Under the pieces are notes generated by a model that ran no database searches, was not told where the DNA came from, and saw only the letters and a list, made by a program, of their open reading frames with translations. A DNA stretch of 64,000 nt from UBA685 sp049890215 (GTDB lineage: Bacteria; Pseudomonadota; Alphaproteobacteria; Puniceispirillales; Puniceispirillaceae). Below, piece after piece: positions 16,517 to 25,280 of this stretch (position 1 is the first letter of the stretch; each line of letters starts with the position of its first letter). The stretch lies in NCBI GenBank assembly GCA_049890215.1, contig JBMHBX010000064.1, positions 33,886 to 97,885 on the forward strand, in the 5' to 3' direction. The translations under genes were made by a program, and so were the position numbers.

Positions 16517-17455
16517 ATGTCTGAAAATCACGAAAAAATTGTTATCATCGGTGCCGGATCTGCCGGCTATACAGCGGCTATTTATGCAGCGCGCGCCAAT
16601 ATGCAGCCTGTTATCTATACTGGTTTGCAACCAGGTGGCCAGCTGACCATTACAACAGATGTTGAAAATTATCCCGGCTTTGCTGATGTGGTGCAGGGGC
16701 CGTGGCTGATGAGCCAGATGGAGGCGCAAGCAGTCAATGTTGGCACAAGGATGGAATATGATATCATCACGGATGTGGATTTCACTAAGCGCCCTTTTAC
16801 CTTGAAAACTGATGGCGGCAAAACCGTAACAGCAGACAGCGTTATCATAGCCACCGGCGCACAAGCACGCTGGCTTGGCCTTGAATCAGAACAGACATTT
16901 AATGGCAAAGGCGTATCAGCCTGTGCCACTTGTGACGGGTTTTTCTATCGTGATAAAGATGTGGTTGTTGTAGGTGGCGGCAATACTGCGGTCGAAGAGG
17001 CTTTGTATCTTGCCAATATCTGTCGTTCAGTGACCCTGGTTCACAGACGTGACAGCCTGCGGGCAGAGCAAATCATGCAAGACAGGCTTGTGAAACATCC
17101 AAAGATAAACATCGCATGGAACAGGATTGTTGATGAGGTGCTTGGTGATGAGACAGGGGTGACATCTGTTCGCCTTGCCTCTACAACTGGTGAGGGTGAG
17201 GATATTGTCAAAACAGACGGTCTGTTTGTGGCGATTGGCCATGACCCTGCAACAGCGCCTTTCAAAGGGGCGGTTGAGCTTGATGATGAGGGTTATATTA
17301 CCGTCAAAACAGGCACAACATTAACCTCTGTAGACGGGGTATTTGCAGCAGGTGATTGTGTGGATAAGACTTATCGTCAAGCTGTGACAGCCGCAGGCAT
17401 GGGCTGCATGGCAGCTCTTGATGCTGAACGCTATTTAGGTGCTTTGGACGCCTAA
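16517..17455 (+). CDS. trxB: Thioredoxin-disulfide reductase
   Basis: The 312-residue NADPH-dependent flavoenzyme reduces thioredoxin. It has the FAD motif IVIIGAGSAGYTAAIYAARA, the redox centre CATC at residues 136-139, the NADPH motif VVVVGGGNTAVEEALYLA and the C-terminal VDGVFAAGDCVDKTYRQAVTA. The ORF extends upstream to 16310, but ATG 16517 has AAGGG six bases before it and gives the standard length. It converges with the cold-shock gene, leaving 5 bases between. Confidence 0.96.
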   Translation: MSENHEKIVIIGAGSAGYTAAIYAARANMQPVIYTGLQPGGQLTITTDVENYPGFADVVQGPWLMSQMEAQAVNVGTRMEYDIITDVDFTKRPFTLKTDGGKTVTADSVIIATGAQARWLGLESEQTFNGKGVSACATCDGFFYRDKDVVVVGGGNTAVEEALYLANICRSVTLVHRRDSLRAEQIMQDRLVKHPKINIAWNRIVDEVLGDETGVTSVRLASTTGEGEDIVKTDGLFVAIGHDPATAPFKGAVELDDEGYITVKTGTTLTSVDGVFAAGDCVDKTYRQAVTAAGMGCMAALDAERYLGALDA

Positions 17456-17460
17456 GGCGC

Positions 17461-17940
17461 TTAGTTGGCAATCACGCGCACTTCGGTTGCCTGAGGGCCT
17501 TTGCCATCATCAGACACAAAGAGTAGTAAGGACTGGCCTTCTGCAATCGTGCGCAATCCGCAAGCCTGTAGGGTGCGCGAGTGAATAAAGACATCTGAGG
17601 CCTCATCATCATCCAGAATCTCGATAAAGCCATAGCCTTTGAGCGGGTTAAAGAATTTGACCCTGCCTCTGACTTCATTTTCGCGTGGTTCTGTGTCTTT
17701 GGGAAGAGATGGCGGCGCATTACGTTCAACCGCGCGCAACGCCATAATGGCAGGCCCGTCTTTATTGACAGCGACTTCAAAGCTGATCTTATCGCCTGAA
17801 TGTAAAAAGGTCAGGCCAAATTGCTCAAGGGCTGAGCGGTGAATGAAAATTTCATCTTCGCCAACGCGCACAAAGCCATAGCCCCTTTTTTCGTTATACC
17901 AAACAATTTCACCATTATGTAAACCTGCTTCGACCATCAT
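17461..17940 (-). CDS. Two-domain cold-shock protein
   Basis: The protein has two tandem cold-shock (OB-fold) domains. The first carries GEIVWYNEKRGYGFVRV and EIFIHRSALE; the second carries RGRVKFFNPLKGYGFIEI and DVFIHSRTLQ. Both keep RNP1-like G-Y-G-F and RNP2-like I/V-F-I-H motifs for single-stranded nucleic acid binding. The double form of about 160-200 residues is common in alphaproteobacteria. The ORF could begin at a GTG at 17949; ATG 17940 or 17937 is preferred, with GTGAG upstream. A perfect 12-bp hairpin sits directly in front of the start. Confidence 0.9.
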   Translation of the reverse strand: MMVEAGLHNGEIVWYNEKRGYGFVRVGEDEIFIHRSALEQFGLTFLHSGDKISFEVAVNKDGPAIMALRAVERNAPPSLPKDTEPRENEVRGRVKFFNPLKGYGFIEILDDDEASDVFIHSRTLQACGLRTIAEGQSLLLFVSDDGKGPQATEVRVIAN

Positions 17941-17949
17941 AAATCTCAC

Positions 17950-17980
17950 ACATGATTCTTTTCAATTCAAAGAATCATGT
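17950..17980 (-). promoter_or_regulatory. Perfect 12-bp inverted repeat in the leader of the cold-shock gene
   Basis: ACATGATTCTTT at 17950-17961 and its exact complement AAAGAATCATGT at 17969-17980 flank a 7-base loop. On the minus strand the hairpin ends one or two bases before the GTGAG ribosome-binding site. It could act as an RNA thermosensor or translational switch, or as an operator. Each arm also holds a GANTC (CcrM-type methylation) site. Confidence 0.55.
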
Positions 17981-18017
17981 TACTGAGAGGTTATTAAAAA
18001 ACCGTTAAATTTTAGGC

Positions 18018-18039
18018 CAAAATAGGCTTTTTCGCCTAT
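18018..18039 (-). terminator. Weak hairpin downstream of pyrF
   Basis: On the minus strand ATAGGC-loop-GCCTAT (18022-18039) is followed by four T residues. The stem is only 6 bp and the T run is short, so it is at best a weak intrinsic terminator between pyrF and the cold-shock gene. Confidence 0.35.
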
Positions 18040-18053
18040 CCGGATGGGTCTTT

Positions 18054-18977
18054 TTATGAAAAAGCGCTCTGTAACAACCGGCTTTGTTCGATGATGGCCT
18101 CAGTGACAGCTTTTTTATAGGCGCGAAGATCTGTTGCCATTTGTGCCTCTTTGCAAAAGATAATGCCGCGTGAAGAGTTCACAAGCCCTTTGGTGAAGGC
18201 GCCGTCTTTTTTGCCAAGTGCAATGGTGGCATGGGCAGGGCCGGCACCCTGAGCGCCAAAACCCGGGATGAGGAAAGGCGCGTGGGGTAAGATGGCGCGC
18301 AAGTCTTCTGCCTGTTCAGGCACAGTTGCCCCTGCCACAATGCCAAAAGAAGATAAGCCTGATGAGCCTGTTTGCTCTGCAATCAAAGGGGCAAGATCAT
18401 GCGCCAGTTTCTGATAGACAAGAGGCGCGCTTTGCGCTGTATCAAGAGGCAATTCCTGTAAGTCTGCGGCGCCGGGATTGGAGGTTCGCACCAAAATAAA
18501 CAAACCGCTTTGTGTTCTGATAGCCTGTTCCATAAATGGTGACAGCGTATCAAGCCCCATCCACGGGTTCACTGTCAGAGCATCACTTGGGAAAGGTGCC
18601 TCATGACCAAGATAGGCTTCAGCATAGGCTAAAGAGGTTGAGCCAATATCGCCTCTTTTGGCATCCATTATGACCAAAAGGCCTGCTTGTTGTGCCGCTT
18701 TGGCTGTCTCGGCCAGAATGGCCATCCCTTCGGGGCCAAAAGATTCAAACATGGCAGCTTGTGGTTTAATGGCAGGCACCAAAGGCGCGGCCGCTTCGAT
18801 GAGTGTCAGGGCAAAATCACGAAGCCCCCGCAATCCAATTTTGCCATTATCATGAAAAAGCGGCGAGAAAAGCGCTTTATGAGGGTCTATGCCCATACAT
18901 AAGGGCGTGCCTGTTCTGGCAAGTGCTAAGGCGAGCCTGTCGCCAAAAGGCTGTGTGGTTGCGATCTTATCTGTCAT
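18054..18977 (-). CDS. pyrF: Orotidine 5'-phosphate decarboxylase, type 2
   Basis: The 307-residue enzyme converts OMP to UMP in pyrimidine synthesis. It is the longer type 2 (mycobacterial/myxococcal) subfamily: MGIDPHKALF near the N terminus, the catalytic LVIMDAKRGDIGSTSLAYAE loop, LFILVRTSNPGAADLQ and FLIPGFGAQGAG. Its start codon shares a base with the stop of the upstream GapR-like gene (TAATG), so the two are coupled. Confidence 0.93.
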   Translation of the reverse strand: MTDKIATTQPFGDRLALALARTGTPLCMGIDPHKALFSPLFHDNGKIGLRGLRDFALTLIEAAAPLVPAIKPQAAMFESFGPEGMAILAETAKAAQQAGLLVIMDAKRGDIGSTSLAYAEAYLGHEAPFPSDALTVNPWMGLDTLSPFMEQAIRTQSGLFILVRTSNPGAADLQELPLDTAQSAPLVYQKLAHDLAPLIAEQTGSSGLSSFGIVAGATVPEQAEDLRAILPHAPFLIPGFGAQGAGPAHATIALGKKDGAFTKGLVNSSRGIIFCKEAQMATDLRAYKKAVTEAIIEQSRLLQSAFS

Positions 18978-19228
18978 TATTCAAGCGGCATGCCAAGTGC
19001 ATCACGATAGGTTGATAATAACATATCCTGCTCTGCCAGAATGTCTTTATCCATGGCTCTGATTTTGACGATTTGACGCATAACCTTAGGCTCAAAACCT
19101 GTGGCTTTGGCTTCGGTATAGATATCTCTGATATCTGCCATCAGGGCGCGTTTTTCTTCTTCGAGGCGCTCAATACGCTCAATATATTGGCGAAGTTGAT
19201 CTGCGCCTGTTTGTCCTGTCACGCTCAT
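18977..19228 (-). CDS. DUF2312 protein, GapR-like nucleoid-associated protein
   Basis: The 83-residue mostly helical protein matches the DUF2312 family, whose Caulobacter member GapR binds overtwisted AT-rich DNA ahead of replication and transcription forks. The core LRQYIERIERLEEEKRALMADIRDIYTEAKATGF is followed by KVMRQIVKIRAMDK, a typical family block. It precedes and overlaps pyrF in a leftward pair. The family assignment is confident; the DNA-structure role is carried over from Caulobacter. Confidence 0.9.
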   Translation of the reverse strand: MSVTGQTGADQLRQYIERIERLEEEKRALMADIRDIYTEAKATGFEPKVMRQIVKIRAMDKDILAEQDMLLSTYRDALGMPLE

Positions 19229-19254
19229 GAATGAAATCCTGTTATATGTGGTTG

Positions 19255-19578
19255 TTATTTTGTATCTTGAGGCTGTTTTGCAAAAGCGGCCATTTGGTCC
19301 GATGTGGCTTCAGTCTGATAGCGGGCTTTCCAGTCATCATATGACATACCATAGATGATGTGCCTTGCGCCGTCTTTATCAAGATCATGGCCTGAAGCCT
19401 GTGCTGCTTCCATATACCAGCGTGATAAGCAGTTGCGGCAAAAGCCGGATAAATTCATTAAATCAATATTTTGCACATCTGTTCGCTCTTGCAAATGGGC
19501 GACCAGACGCCGGAAGGCTGCTGCTTCCAATTGTGTTTTCTGATCATCTGACATGGGTTGTGAGGTCTCATGTGACAT
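19255..19578 (-). CDS. DUF1244 family protein
   Basis: This is a protein of about 107 residues with the DUF1244 signature LSGFCRNCLSRWYMEAA and a DGARHIIYGMSYDDWKARYQ block. The family is widespread in proteobacteria, forms a small helical fold and has no established function known to me. The paired cysteines in FCRNC could bind metal. The ORF is open to an ATG at 19623, but ATG 19578 has AGGTG about eight bases upstream. It lies 26 bases before the GapR-like gene and is probably the first gene of a DUF1244-gapR-pyrF operon. Confidence 0.88.
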   Translation of the reverse strand: MSHETSQPMSDDQKTQLEAAAFRRLVAHLQERTDVQNIDLMNLSGFCRNCLSRWYMEAAQASGHDLDKDGARHIIYGMSYDDWKARYQTEATSDQMAAFAKQPQDTK

Positions 19579-19746
19579 GGCGGGGCACCTTTGCAAAAGG
19601 GTGTTTATCGTGGCCGATATCATATCTGTTTTGTATGGGTTTGAAAACAGGGATTTGGAAACAGGGATTTGAAAAAGGGGATTTGAGAAGAGGGAGGGCT
19701 TCTTGTGCCCTGATGGTTTTTGCGGGTGACAAATAAGTTTGCATCG

Positions 19747-19769
19747 GCTAAATTTTTTGAAAATTTAGC
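19747..19769. promoter_or_regulatory. mntR: Candidate MntR operator
   Basis: GCTAAATTTT-TTG-AAAATTTAGC is a perfect 10-bp inverted repeat centred about 54 bases before the mntR start, in the divergent region with the DUF1244 gene. Its size and position fit an autoregulatory operator of the MntR/DtxR type. Binding is inferred, not shown. Confidence 0.5.
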
Positions 19770-19811
19770 AAAACCGGCCCCATGCCGCTTGTTAAGAAGT
19801 AGGACCACATC

Positions 19812-20219
19812 ATGGATGATTCTGTATCAGCAGCAAAATTTGAACGTATCCGCAAAGCCCATCTGTCTGAAGTCATGGAAGATTATGTGGAAATGATAGC
19901 TGATCTGATTGAAGAGACAGGAGAGGCCCGGGCGGTTGATCTGGCAGCCAGATTCGGTGTCACAAGCCCGACCGTCAATGCCACAATTCAGCGCCTGAAG
20001 CGTGACGGGCTTGTGGATGCGCGCCCTTACCGGTCTATTTTCCTGACCAAAGAAGGGGAAAAGCTTGCGAATGCCTGTAAAGAGCGTCACCAGATTGTGC
20101 ATGATTTTCTGGTCTCTATCGGGGTGCCAAGTGATATCGCTGATGCTGATGCTGAAGGCATGGAGCACCATATCTCTGAGTTCACCTTATCGTTGTTCAA
20201 AAAGGCTATTTCACGATAA
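19812..20219 (+). CDS. mntR: Manganese-responsive regulator MntR (DtxR family)
   Basis: The 135-residue protein has an N-terminal winged helix (AVDLAARFGVTSPTVNATIQ and RLKRDGLVDARPYRSIFLT) and a metal-binding dimerisation region with ERHQIVHDFL and DAEGMEHHISEFTL. The His/Glu/Asp pattern matches proteobacterial MntR, which represses manganese importers and activates efflux when Mn(II) is high. No mntH or mntP lies next to it. The 3' end overlaps the convergent PMT gene by 14 bases. Confidence 0.9.
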   Translation: MDDSVSAAKFERIRKAHLSEVMEDYVEMIADLIEETGEARAVDLAARFGVTSPTVNATIQRLKRDGLVDARPYRSIFLTKEGEKLANACKERHQIVHDFLVSIGVPSDIADADAEGMEHHISEFTLSLFKKAISR

Positions 20220-21681
20220 AAAAGACTTTATGGCGGGTGCGTTTGTCACTGATTTGGGTGATAGACTCACCAACAGGGCCGGTGGCATCTACAAAGGCTG
20301 AGGGGCGTGCGCCATCGCGGCCTGTGAGTAGTAAAAAGGGCCCTTTATCCATTGGTGATAAAGCGTGGTTTAATTCAAAATGACTGCCGGGCCTGTTATC
20401 TTCATCAAATACTTTAACGGAAAAAGCGCTGTCATGAAGGTGCCATGATAACAGGGCTGCTTCGGCGCGTCTGTCTGCGATGATGGTTGTGATGTTATAG
20501 CGCTCGGCAATCGCGATGGTGTCTGTTGCAAGTTCTTGCCATCCGCGCAGGCGGCGCAAGGGATCAGAGGCAGGTGTGAGAGCGCCCATATGCCCTGCCG
20601 CAACGCCAAAGCTTATCAGCAAAGCGGCAAAGACATTCACAGATAAAGCAAGCTTGCCCCAAAAAGAGCTGATAAGCTGTGTTTTGCCATCTTGTGCCAG
20701 TGCGCACCCGATTACTATGCAGGCAGTCGGCCATGCGGTGGCGGCCCAATTGGCATTGGCTGTCTTCAAATAGGCCTGAATCGTCATGATGATCAAAACA
20801 GGCAGGCTGAAGCATAATAGCATCTTTATAAATGCCGAATTCGCAAGGCGGTTGCGGCGCATAAGGCAGGCCGCAAACATAATGAAAGCCACAGGTCCTA
20901 TCACCGCAGATTGCGATATGAAAAATTCAAACGCATTCTCAAAGCTATATAAAGGGGCGGCAAGATCAGCATTTTCGCCTAAATGGGCAAAGGTAATGCC
21001 GCCATGATAGAGATTCCAAATCAAATTCGGGGCGCTTGTGATAAGAGCGCCTGCAAGAAGAAGACAAAAAGCGCGCAGACGCTCTGTTAGGGGCCGGTTG
21101 GTGGGCAAAGCCAGAGATAAGGCGCATCCTATGATAAAATAAATCGCGGCATATTTGGCAAGAAGTCCAATGCCGATGATAAGACCGGCGCGGAAATAAA
21201 GCCTATCATCCTGTGTTGTCTGCGCTTCGAAAAACACAAGCAATGCAAGGGCCCATGGCAGTAATAATAAGGTATCAGTTGAGATGACAAAAGATCCCAA
21301 AGAGACGATTGGCAGGCTCATCCATAACAGGGCCGCCCATCTGCCTGCTGAGGGGCTGTGATAGCGCCATGCGATCGCAAATAAAATAAGGGCAATGCCC
21401 AGATGGATAAAAGGGGTTGCGGCGCGCGCTGCGATGGTGGAGGCGCCAAACAGGCTGTCCATAAGCCCTAAATACCAGCCAATAAGAGGTGGTTTTGAAT
21501 AATAGCCAAAATCAAGCGCCTGTCCCCAAAGCCAGTATTGCGCCTCATCCACTCCAAATTCAAGCGGCGTTAAGATAATCGCACAAAGGCGGATGAGCGC
21601 AAGTGCGCCTAAGGCGGCCAATAAGGGGCGCTCTTGTGAGGCGATTGTGATCATTTTTGGAAGGGGGGCTGCTTGTATCAT
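20206..21681 (-). CDS. PMT/ArnT-like glycosyltransferase family 39 membrane protein
   Basis: The 491-residue polytopic membrane protein has about ten hydrophobic helices. The first periplasmic loop has the PMT signature FGVDEAQYWLWGQALDFGYY followed by SKPPLIGWYL, where the acidic D-E pair is the likely catalytic site. A soluble C-terminal part contains YNITTIIADRRAEAALLSWH. Such enzymes move sugars from polyprenyl-phosphate carriers to lipid A, other lipids or proteins. Neither the substrate nor the acceptor is evident, and no ArnC partner lies beside it. Confidence 0.85.
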   Translation of the reverse strand: MIQAAPLPKMITIASQERPLLAALGALALIRLCAIILTPLEFGVDEAQYWLWGQALDFGYYSKPPLIGWYLGLMDSLFGASTIAARAATPFIHLGIALILFAIAWRYHSPSAGRWAALLWMSLPIVSLGSFVISTDTLLLLPWALALLVFFEAQTTQDDRLYFRAGLIIGIGLLAKYAAIYFIIGCALSLALPTNRPLTERLRAFCLLLAGALITSAPNLIWNLYHGGITFAHLGENADLAAPLYSFENAFEFFISQSAVIGPVAFIMFAACLMRRNRLANSAFIKMLLCFSLPVLIIMTIQAYLKTANANWAATAWPTACIVIGCALAQDGKTQLISSFWGKLALSVNVFAALLISFGVAAGHMGALTPASDPLRRLRGWQELATDTIAIAERYNITTIIADRRAEAALLSWHLHDSAFSVKVFDEDNRPGSHFELNHALSPMDKGPFLLLTGRDGARPSAFVDATGPVGESITQISDKRTRHKVFFIVK

Positions 21682-21847
21682 TATCCTGTTGATATAGATT
21701 ATGAACTGGAATCGTCTCTAGCTTTATGGCAGATAGGCGGGGGGAGTGCAAAGATATGTTATCATGCACTCTTTCGCTTCACATCATGCCGGAGGCGCTG
21801 GTATTGGCACGATACAAGATGATAAGGATAAAAAGGGCTGTCCTGAT

Positions 21848-22276
21848 ATGAGGCAAACACCTGCAGATATCGCACTTGAGATTATTGATGAATTTTCCTT
21901 TTTTGATGATTGGGCAGATAAATACCAACATCTGATTGATCAGGGGCGTCATCTGCCTGAGCTGGATGACGCTTACCGGCAGGAGGCTTATATTCTCAAA
22001 GGGTGTCAGTCTGTTGTCTATTTCGCGCATGATATAGATGATGAGGGCAGATTGATCTTTCATGCCTCGTCTGATGCGGCGATTGTTCAGGGGCTTGTCG
22101 CGTTATTATTGCGTGTGTATTCAGGCCAGAGGCCATCTGATATTATGGCAACTGACGCCAGCTTTGTCGGACAAATTGGCCTTGATAAACATTTATCAGC
22201 GACCAGAAAAACAGGTCTTGCCTCGATGGTGAGTGCCATTCACAAGGCAGCCAGTGACGCCATCAATAGCGCATAG
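21848..22276 (+). CDS. sufE: SufE-type sulfur acceptor protein
   Basis: The 142-residue protein accepts persulfide sulfur from SufS for Fe-S cluster assembly. It shows FDDWADKYQHLIDQGRHLP and AYILKGCQSVVYF, where Cys53 in GCQS is the acceptor cysteine, and ends with LTA-like helices. The ORF can be extended to a GTG at 21746 or an ATG at 21764, but 21848 gives the family length and begins at the conserved region. It stands alone, without other suf genes. CsdE is the alternative name. Confidence 0.9.
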   Translation: MRQTPADIALEIIDEFSFFDDWADKYQHLIDQGRHLPELDDAYRQEAYILKGCQSVVYFAHDIDDEGRLIFHASSDAAIVQGLVALLLRVYSGQRPSDIMATDASFVGQIGLDKHLSATRKTGLASMVSAIHKAASDAINSA

Positions 22277-22320
22277 CAAAGAGGTTTATGGTCACTTCAG
22301 GCTTTGAGGGGCAGCCAGCC

Positions 22321-23313
22321 CTATTCGGGGGCGCGTTCTGTGCGCGGCGTCTTGCCATAGGTTTCGCGGTAACATTTTGAGAAATGAGACGCTGAGACAA
22401 AGCCGCAGGCAAGAGCGACTGATAAAATAGACAAAGAGGTTTGGCGCAATAAATGGCGTGCTCTGGCAAGTCGTAAGTTCAGATAATAACGTGTTGGTGT
22501 TGTGCTTAGATATTTGCGGAAAAGCCTCTCTAGCTGACGTGTCGATAATGCGGCCTCTTTGGCAAGCATTGTCTGTGACATAGGCTCTTCTAAATTAGCT
22601 TCCATCATCCCGACCACTGTCAGTAATTTTGGATGTGAGACGCCAAGGCGTGAGCGCAACTCCATTCTCTGGCGATCTGAGGGGTCTCTGATACGGTCAT
22701 GAATAAACTGATCAGAGACTTGCGCTGCGATTGACTGGCCATGTATTTGCGAAATCAAATAAAGCATCATATCCAATGAGGCTGTGCCACCTGAGCAGGT
22801 AATGCGGTTATTATTGATTTCAAATAACTCATTTGTGATTTCAAGATGCGGGAATTGTTCGGACAAACCGTCAATATTCTCCCAATGGATTGTGCATCTT
22901 GTGTCATTCAAAAGGCCAGAGGCAGCCAGAACATAGGTGCCAGTGCAAATAGCGCCGACAATGGCGCCCTGCCTGTCTAGCTTGCGGGCAGCGTTTAGAA
23001 TAGATTGATCAACATAATCCTGGACATCAATGCCGCTACAAATAAAAACAAGTCGGCAATCAGCCAACTCATTAATATCACTTATGGCATCAACACTCAC
23101 GCCATTAGAGGCCGTTATGCGTGCATTTGACGGGCTGGCAATCACCCAGTCAAATAATGATTCAGCAGCCACACGATTGGCAACACGCAATGGTTCAATC
23201 GCCGCAGAAAACGCAATCATAGAAAAATTCGGAACAAGCAGAAAGCCAACTTTGATTGTGCCAGCCGATTTGCTTGAAAGCAGAACATCTTTGATTTTAT
23301 CGTCTGTAATCAC
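22321..23313 (-). CDS. GlxA family transcriptional regulator (PfpI-like plus AraC HTH)
   Basis: The 330-residue regulator has an N-terminal DJ-1/PfpI-like domain (IKVGFLLVPNFSMIAFSAAI, and AICTGTYVLAASGLL with a nucleophile-elbow-like cysteine) and a C-terminal AraC helix-turn-helix pair (LSTRQLERLFRKYL and LACGFVSASHFSKCYRETYG). Relatives such as GbdR respond to glycine betaine or dimethylglycine, CdhR to carnitine and ArgR to arginine. The betaine, dimethylglycine and polyamine genes elsewhere in the window make one of these roles plausible, but the ligand is not identified. Start is GTG. Confidence 0.88.
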   Translation of the reverse strand: MITDDKIKDVLLSSKSAGTIKVGFLLVPNFSMIAFSAAIEPLRVANRVAAESLFDWVIASPSNARITASNGVSVDAISDINELADCRLVFICSGIDVQDYVDQSILNAARKLDRQGAIVGAICTGTYVLAASGLLNDTRCTIHWENIDGLSEQFPHLEITNELFEINNNRITCSGGTASLDMMLYLISQIHGQSIAAQVSDQFIHDRIRDPSDRQRMELRSRLGVSHPKLLTVVGMMEANLEEPMSQTMLAKEAALSTRQLERLFRKYLSTTPTRYYLNLRLARARHLLRQTSLSILSVALACGFVSASHFSKCYRETYGKTPRTERAPE

Positions 23314-23499
23314 GTGACAATACTACCTTGTTAACTCATCTAATCTTTACCATTAAGTGAAATTCTAAAAAAAGAAAACAAAAACTATCTATAAATTGCG
23401 AAGTTGGCCCCATTTTATAAGGCAGTACAATTTTGCCATTTACAAAGCACAGGCGCCTTTTTGCTTTTGATTATGATGGCTATCTGATAGGCAGTGATC

Positions 23500-24300
23500 A
23501 TGACAAGTAGTGTTATCACATCACCTGCCAATAAAGATATAAAGCTTTTGCGATCTCTGCATGAGCGCAAATATCGCAAACAAACCGGCTGGTTTCTGGC
23601 CGAAGGTATGCGCATTTGCCGTGAAGCGATCAGCCTTGGCCATGCACCTGTGCGTCTTGTCTATGCGCAAGGGCGCCAGGATGATGATAAAATGAAAGCC
23701 CTGATAGAGGCATGTTTGTCTTCTGGTGGCAGGGCGATGGCAGTTGACCCTGATTTGCTGGGGCGTATCAGCCGCAAAGATAATCCTCAGATGGTCATAG
23801 GCGCTTTTCACCAAAAATGGGAAGATACCAAAATCATAACGCCGCAAAAAGACAGATTATGGATAGCGCTGGACAGAGTGCGTGACCCCGGCAATCTTGG
23901 CACCATTATGCGGACCGCTGATGCGGTTGGGGCAACAGGTTTATTGCTGATAGAAGATTGCACAGATCCTTATTCTCTTGAGGCAGTGCGCGCATCTATG
24001 GGCGCTGTGTTTAATGTCAAACTTATCAGGGTCAGTGAAGCTGCGTTCCACCAGTTTGCCGCAAGCTGGCAGGGCGAGATCATCGGCACGGCCCTGCAGG
24101 CATCAGTTGATTACAGAGACGCTGATTATAGCAAGCCGACCATCATGTTAATGGGTAATGAGCAGGCAGGGCTGACAGAGGCTTTGCGTGCAGATGCCAC
24201 ACAGCTTATCAGAATGCCTATGTGCGGGCGTTCAGACAGTCTTAATCTGGCAGTGGCAACAGGTATCAGCCTTTATGAATGGCTAAGGGTGCGTGGCTGA
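23500..24300 (+). CDS. TrmH/SpoU family RNA 2'-O-methyltransferase
   Basis: The 266-residue SPOUT methyltransferase carries all three family motifs: LDRVRDPGNLGTIMRTADAV, LLMGNEQAGLTEAL and IRMPMCGRSDSLNLAVATGI. The N-terminal part (IKLLRSLHERKYRKQTGWFL) is a substrate-binding domain, as in RlmB and TsnR-like enzymes. It probably methylates a ribose in 23S rRNA or tRNA; the exact target is not clear. A GTG at 23494 is an alternative start. Confidence 0.9.
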   Translation: MTSSVITSPANKDIKLLRSLHERKYRKQTGWFLAEGMRICREAISLGHAPVRLVYAQGRQDDDKMKALIEACLSSGGRAMAVDPDLLGRISRKDNPQMVIGAFHQKWEDTKIITPQKDRLWIALDRVRDPGNLGTIMRTADAVGATGLLLIEDCTDPYSLEAVRASMGAVFNVKLIRVSEAAFHQFAASWQGEIIGTALQASVDYRDADYSKPTIMLMGNEQAGLTEALRADATQLIRMPMCGRSDSLNLAVATGISLYEWLRVRG

Positions 24301-24306
24301 CTTACA

Positions 24307-25230
24307 TTAGGCAGGCAGATTGTGATAACGCACAAATAATGCCTGACCAATGGCACGCGGATCATCACTTGCTTCAACAATGCCAAGCTCACCAGAGGTG
24401 ATGGTCCCTTGTCTGTTTGATAATGCCTGTGCCATCGCGCTATGGACTGACAGGGTTGAAGTGCGGATGGCATAGATGGTCAGTACCATAAAAATGGCCT
24501 CATCAGATAACAGGCCGGCACATAAGGACAGTAATTTTGGCAAATCATCTTCCAGACGCCAGACTTCGCCCTTAGGCCCTCTGCCATATTTTGGCGGGTC
24601 TAATATAATGCCATCATAAAGATTGCCGCGCCGCGATTCTCTTTCTACAAATTTCAGGCAATCATCTGTGATATAGCGGATAGGGGCGTCCTGCATGGCT
24701 GAGAGATCGCGATTTTCAAAGGCCTGTGCCACCGCTTTTTTCGAGGCATCTATATGTGTGACTTGTGCGCCTGCGGCGGCTGCGTGAAGTGAGGCGGCCC
24801 CTGTATAAGCAAATAAATTCAAAATGCGCGGCGCCCGTTTATGATGAGCGCAAAATGCTTCGATCGCCGTTGCGCAAAATTGCCAATGGCCGGATTGTTC
24901 AGGGAAAAAGGCAAGATGGCGAAACGGGGTAGGGCTTGCATAAAAGCGGATAGTCTCAAAGCGCATTTCCCATTTTTCAGGCAAATCTGTGGCTAACTGC
25001 CAACGCCCGCCCTTGTCAGGATCATCAGATGAAGCAACAAACCGCCCTGCGGCTTTGGCCCAGATATCCTTGCCAAGGCGCTGAGGCCACATCGCCTGAG
25101 GTTCAGGCCTGATAAAGCTATATGGCCCGAAGCGTTCCAGTTTTAAGCCTTCGCCTGAATCAAGCAAGGCATAATCGTGCCAGTCATCGGTGAGAGAAAT
25201 CTGTCCCGTGGAAAAACCGAATTTTGTCAT
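24307..25230 (-). CDS. Class I SAM methyltransferase, RlmI/RlmK-like
   Basis: The protein of about 307 residues contains the SAM-binding ILNLFAYTGAASLHAAAAGA followed by VTHIDASKKAVAQAFEN, and a catalytic-type DPPKYGRGPKGEVWRLEDDL loop. This loop is shared with rRNA methyltransferases of the RlmI/RlmKL group. The N-terminal region (LLDSGEGLKLERFGPYSFIRP) is typical of an alphaproteobacterial subgroup without the PUA domain of RlmI. The ORF extends to a TTG at 25260, but ATG 25230 starts at the conserved part. It converges with the TrmH-type gene 6 bases away. Confidence 0.85.
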   Translation of the reverse strand: MTKFGFSTGQISLTDDWHDYALLDSGEGLKLERFGPYSFIRPEPQAMWPQRLGKDIWAKAAGRFVASSDDPDKGGRWQLATDLPEKWEMRFETIRFYASPTPFRHLAFFPEQSGHWQFCATAIEAFCAHHKRAPRILNLFAYTGAASLHAAAAGAQVTHIDASKKAVAQAFENRDLSAMQDAPIRYITDDCLKFVERESRRGNLYDGIILDPPKYGRGPKGEVWRLEDDLPKLLSLCAGLLSDEAIFMVLTIYAIRTSTLSVHSAMAQALSNRQGTITSGELGIVEASDDPRAIGQALFVRYHNLPA

Positions 25231-25280
25231 AATATGATGGTTCTCTTTGTGGCAGGGCAAATAGCGCTTATGTCAGGCAC

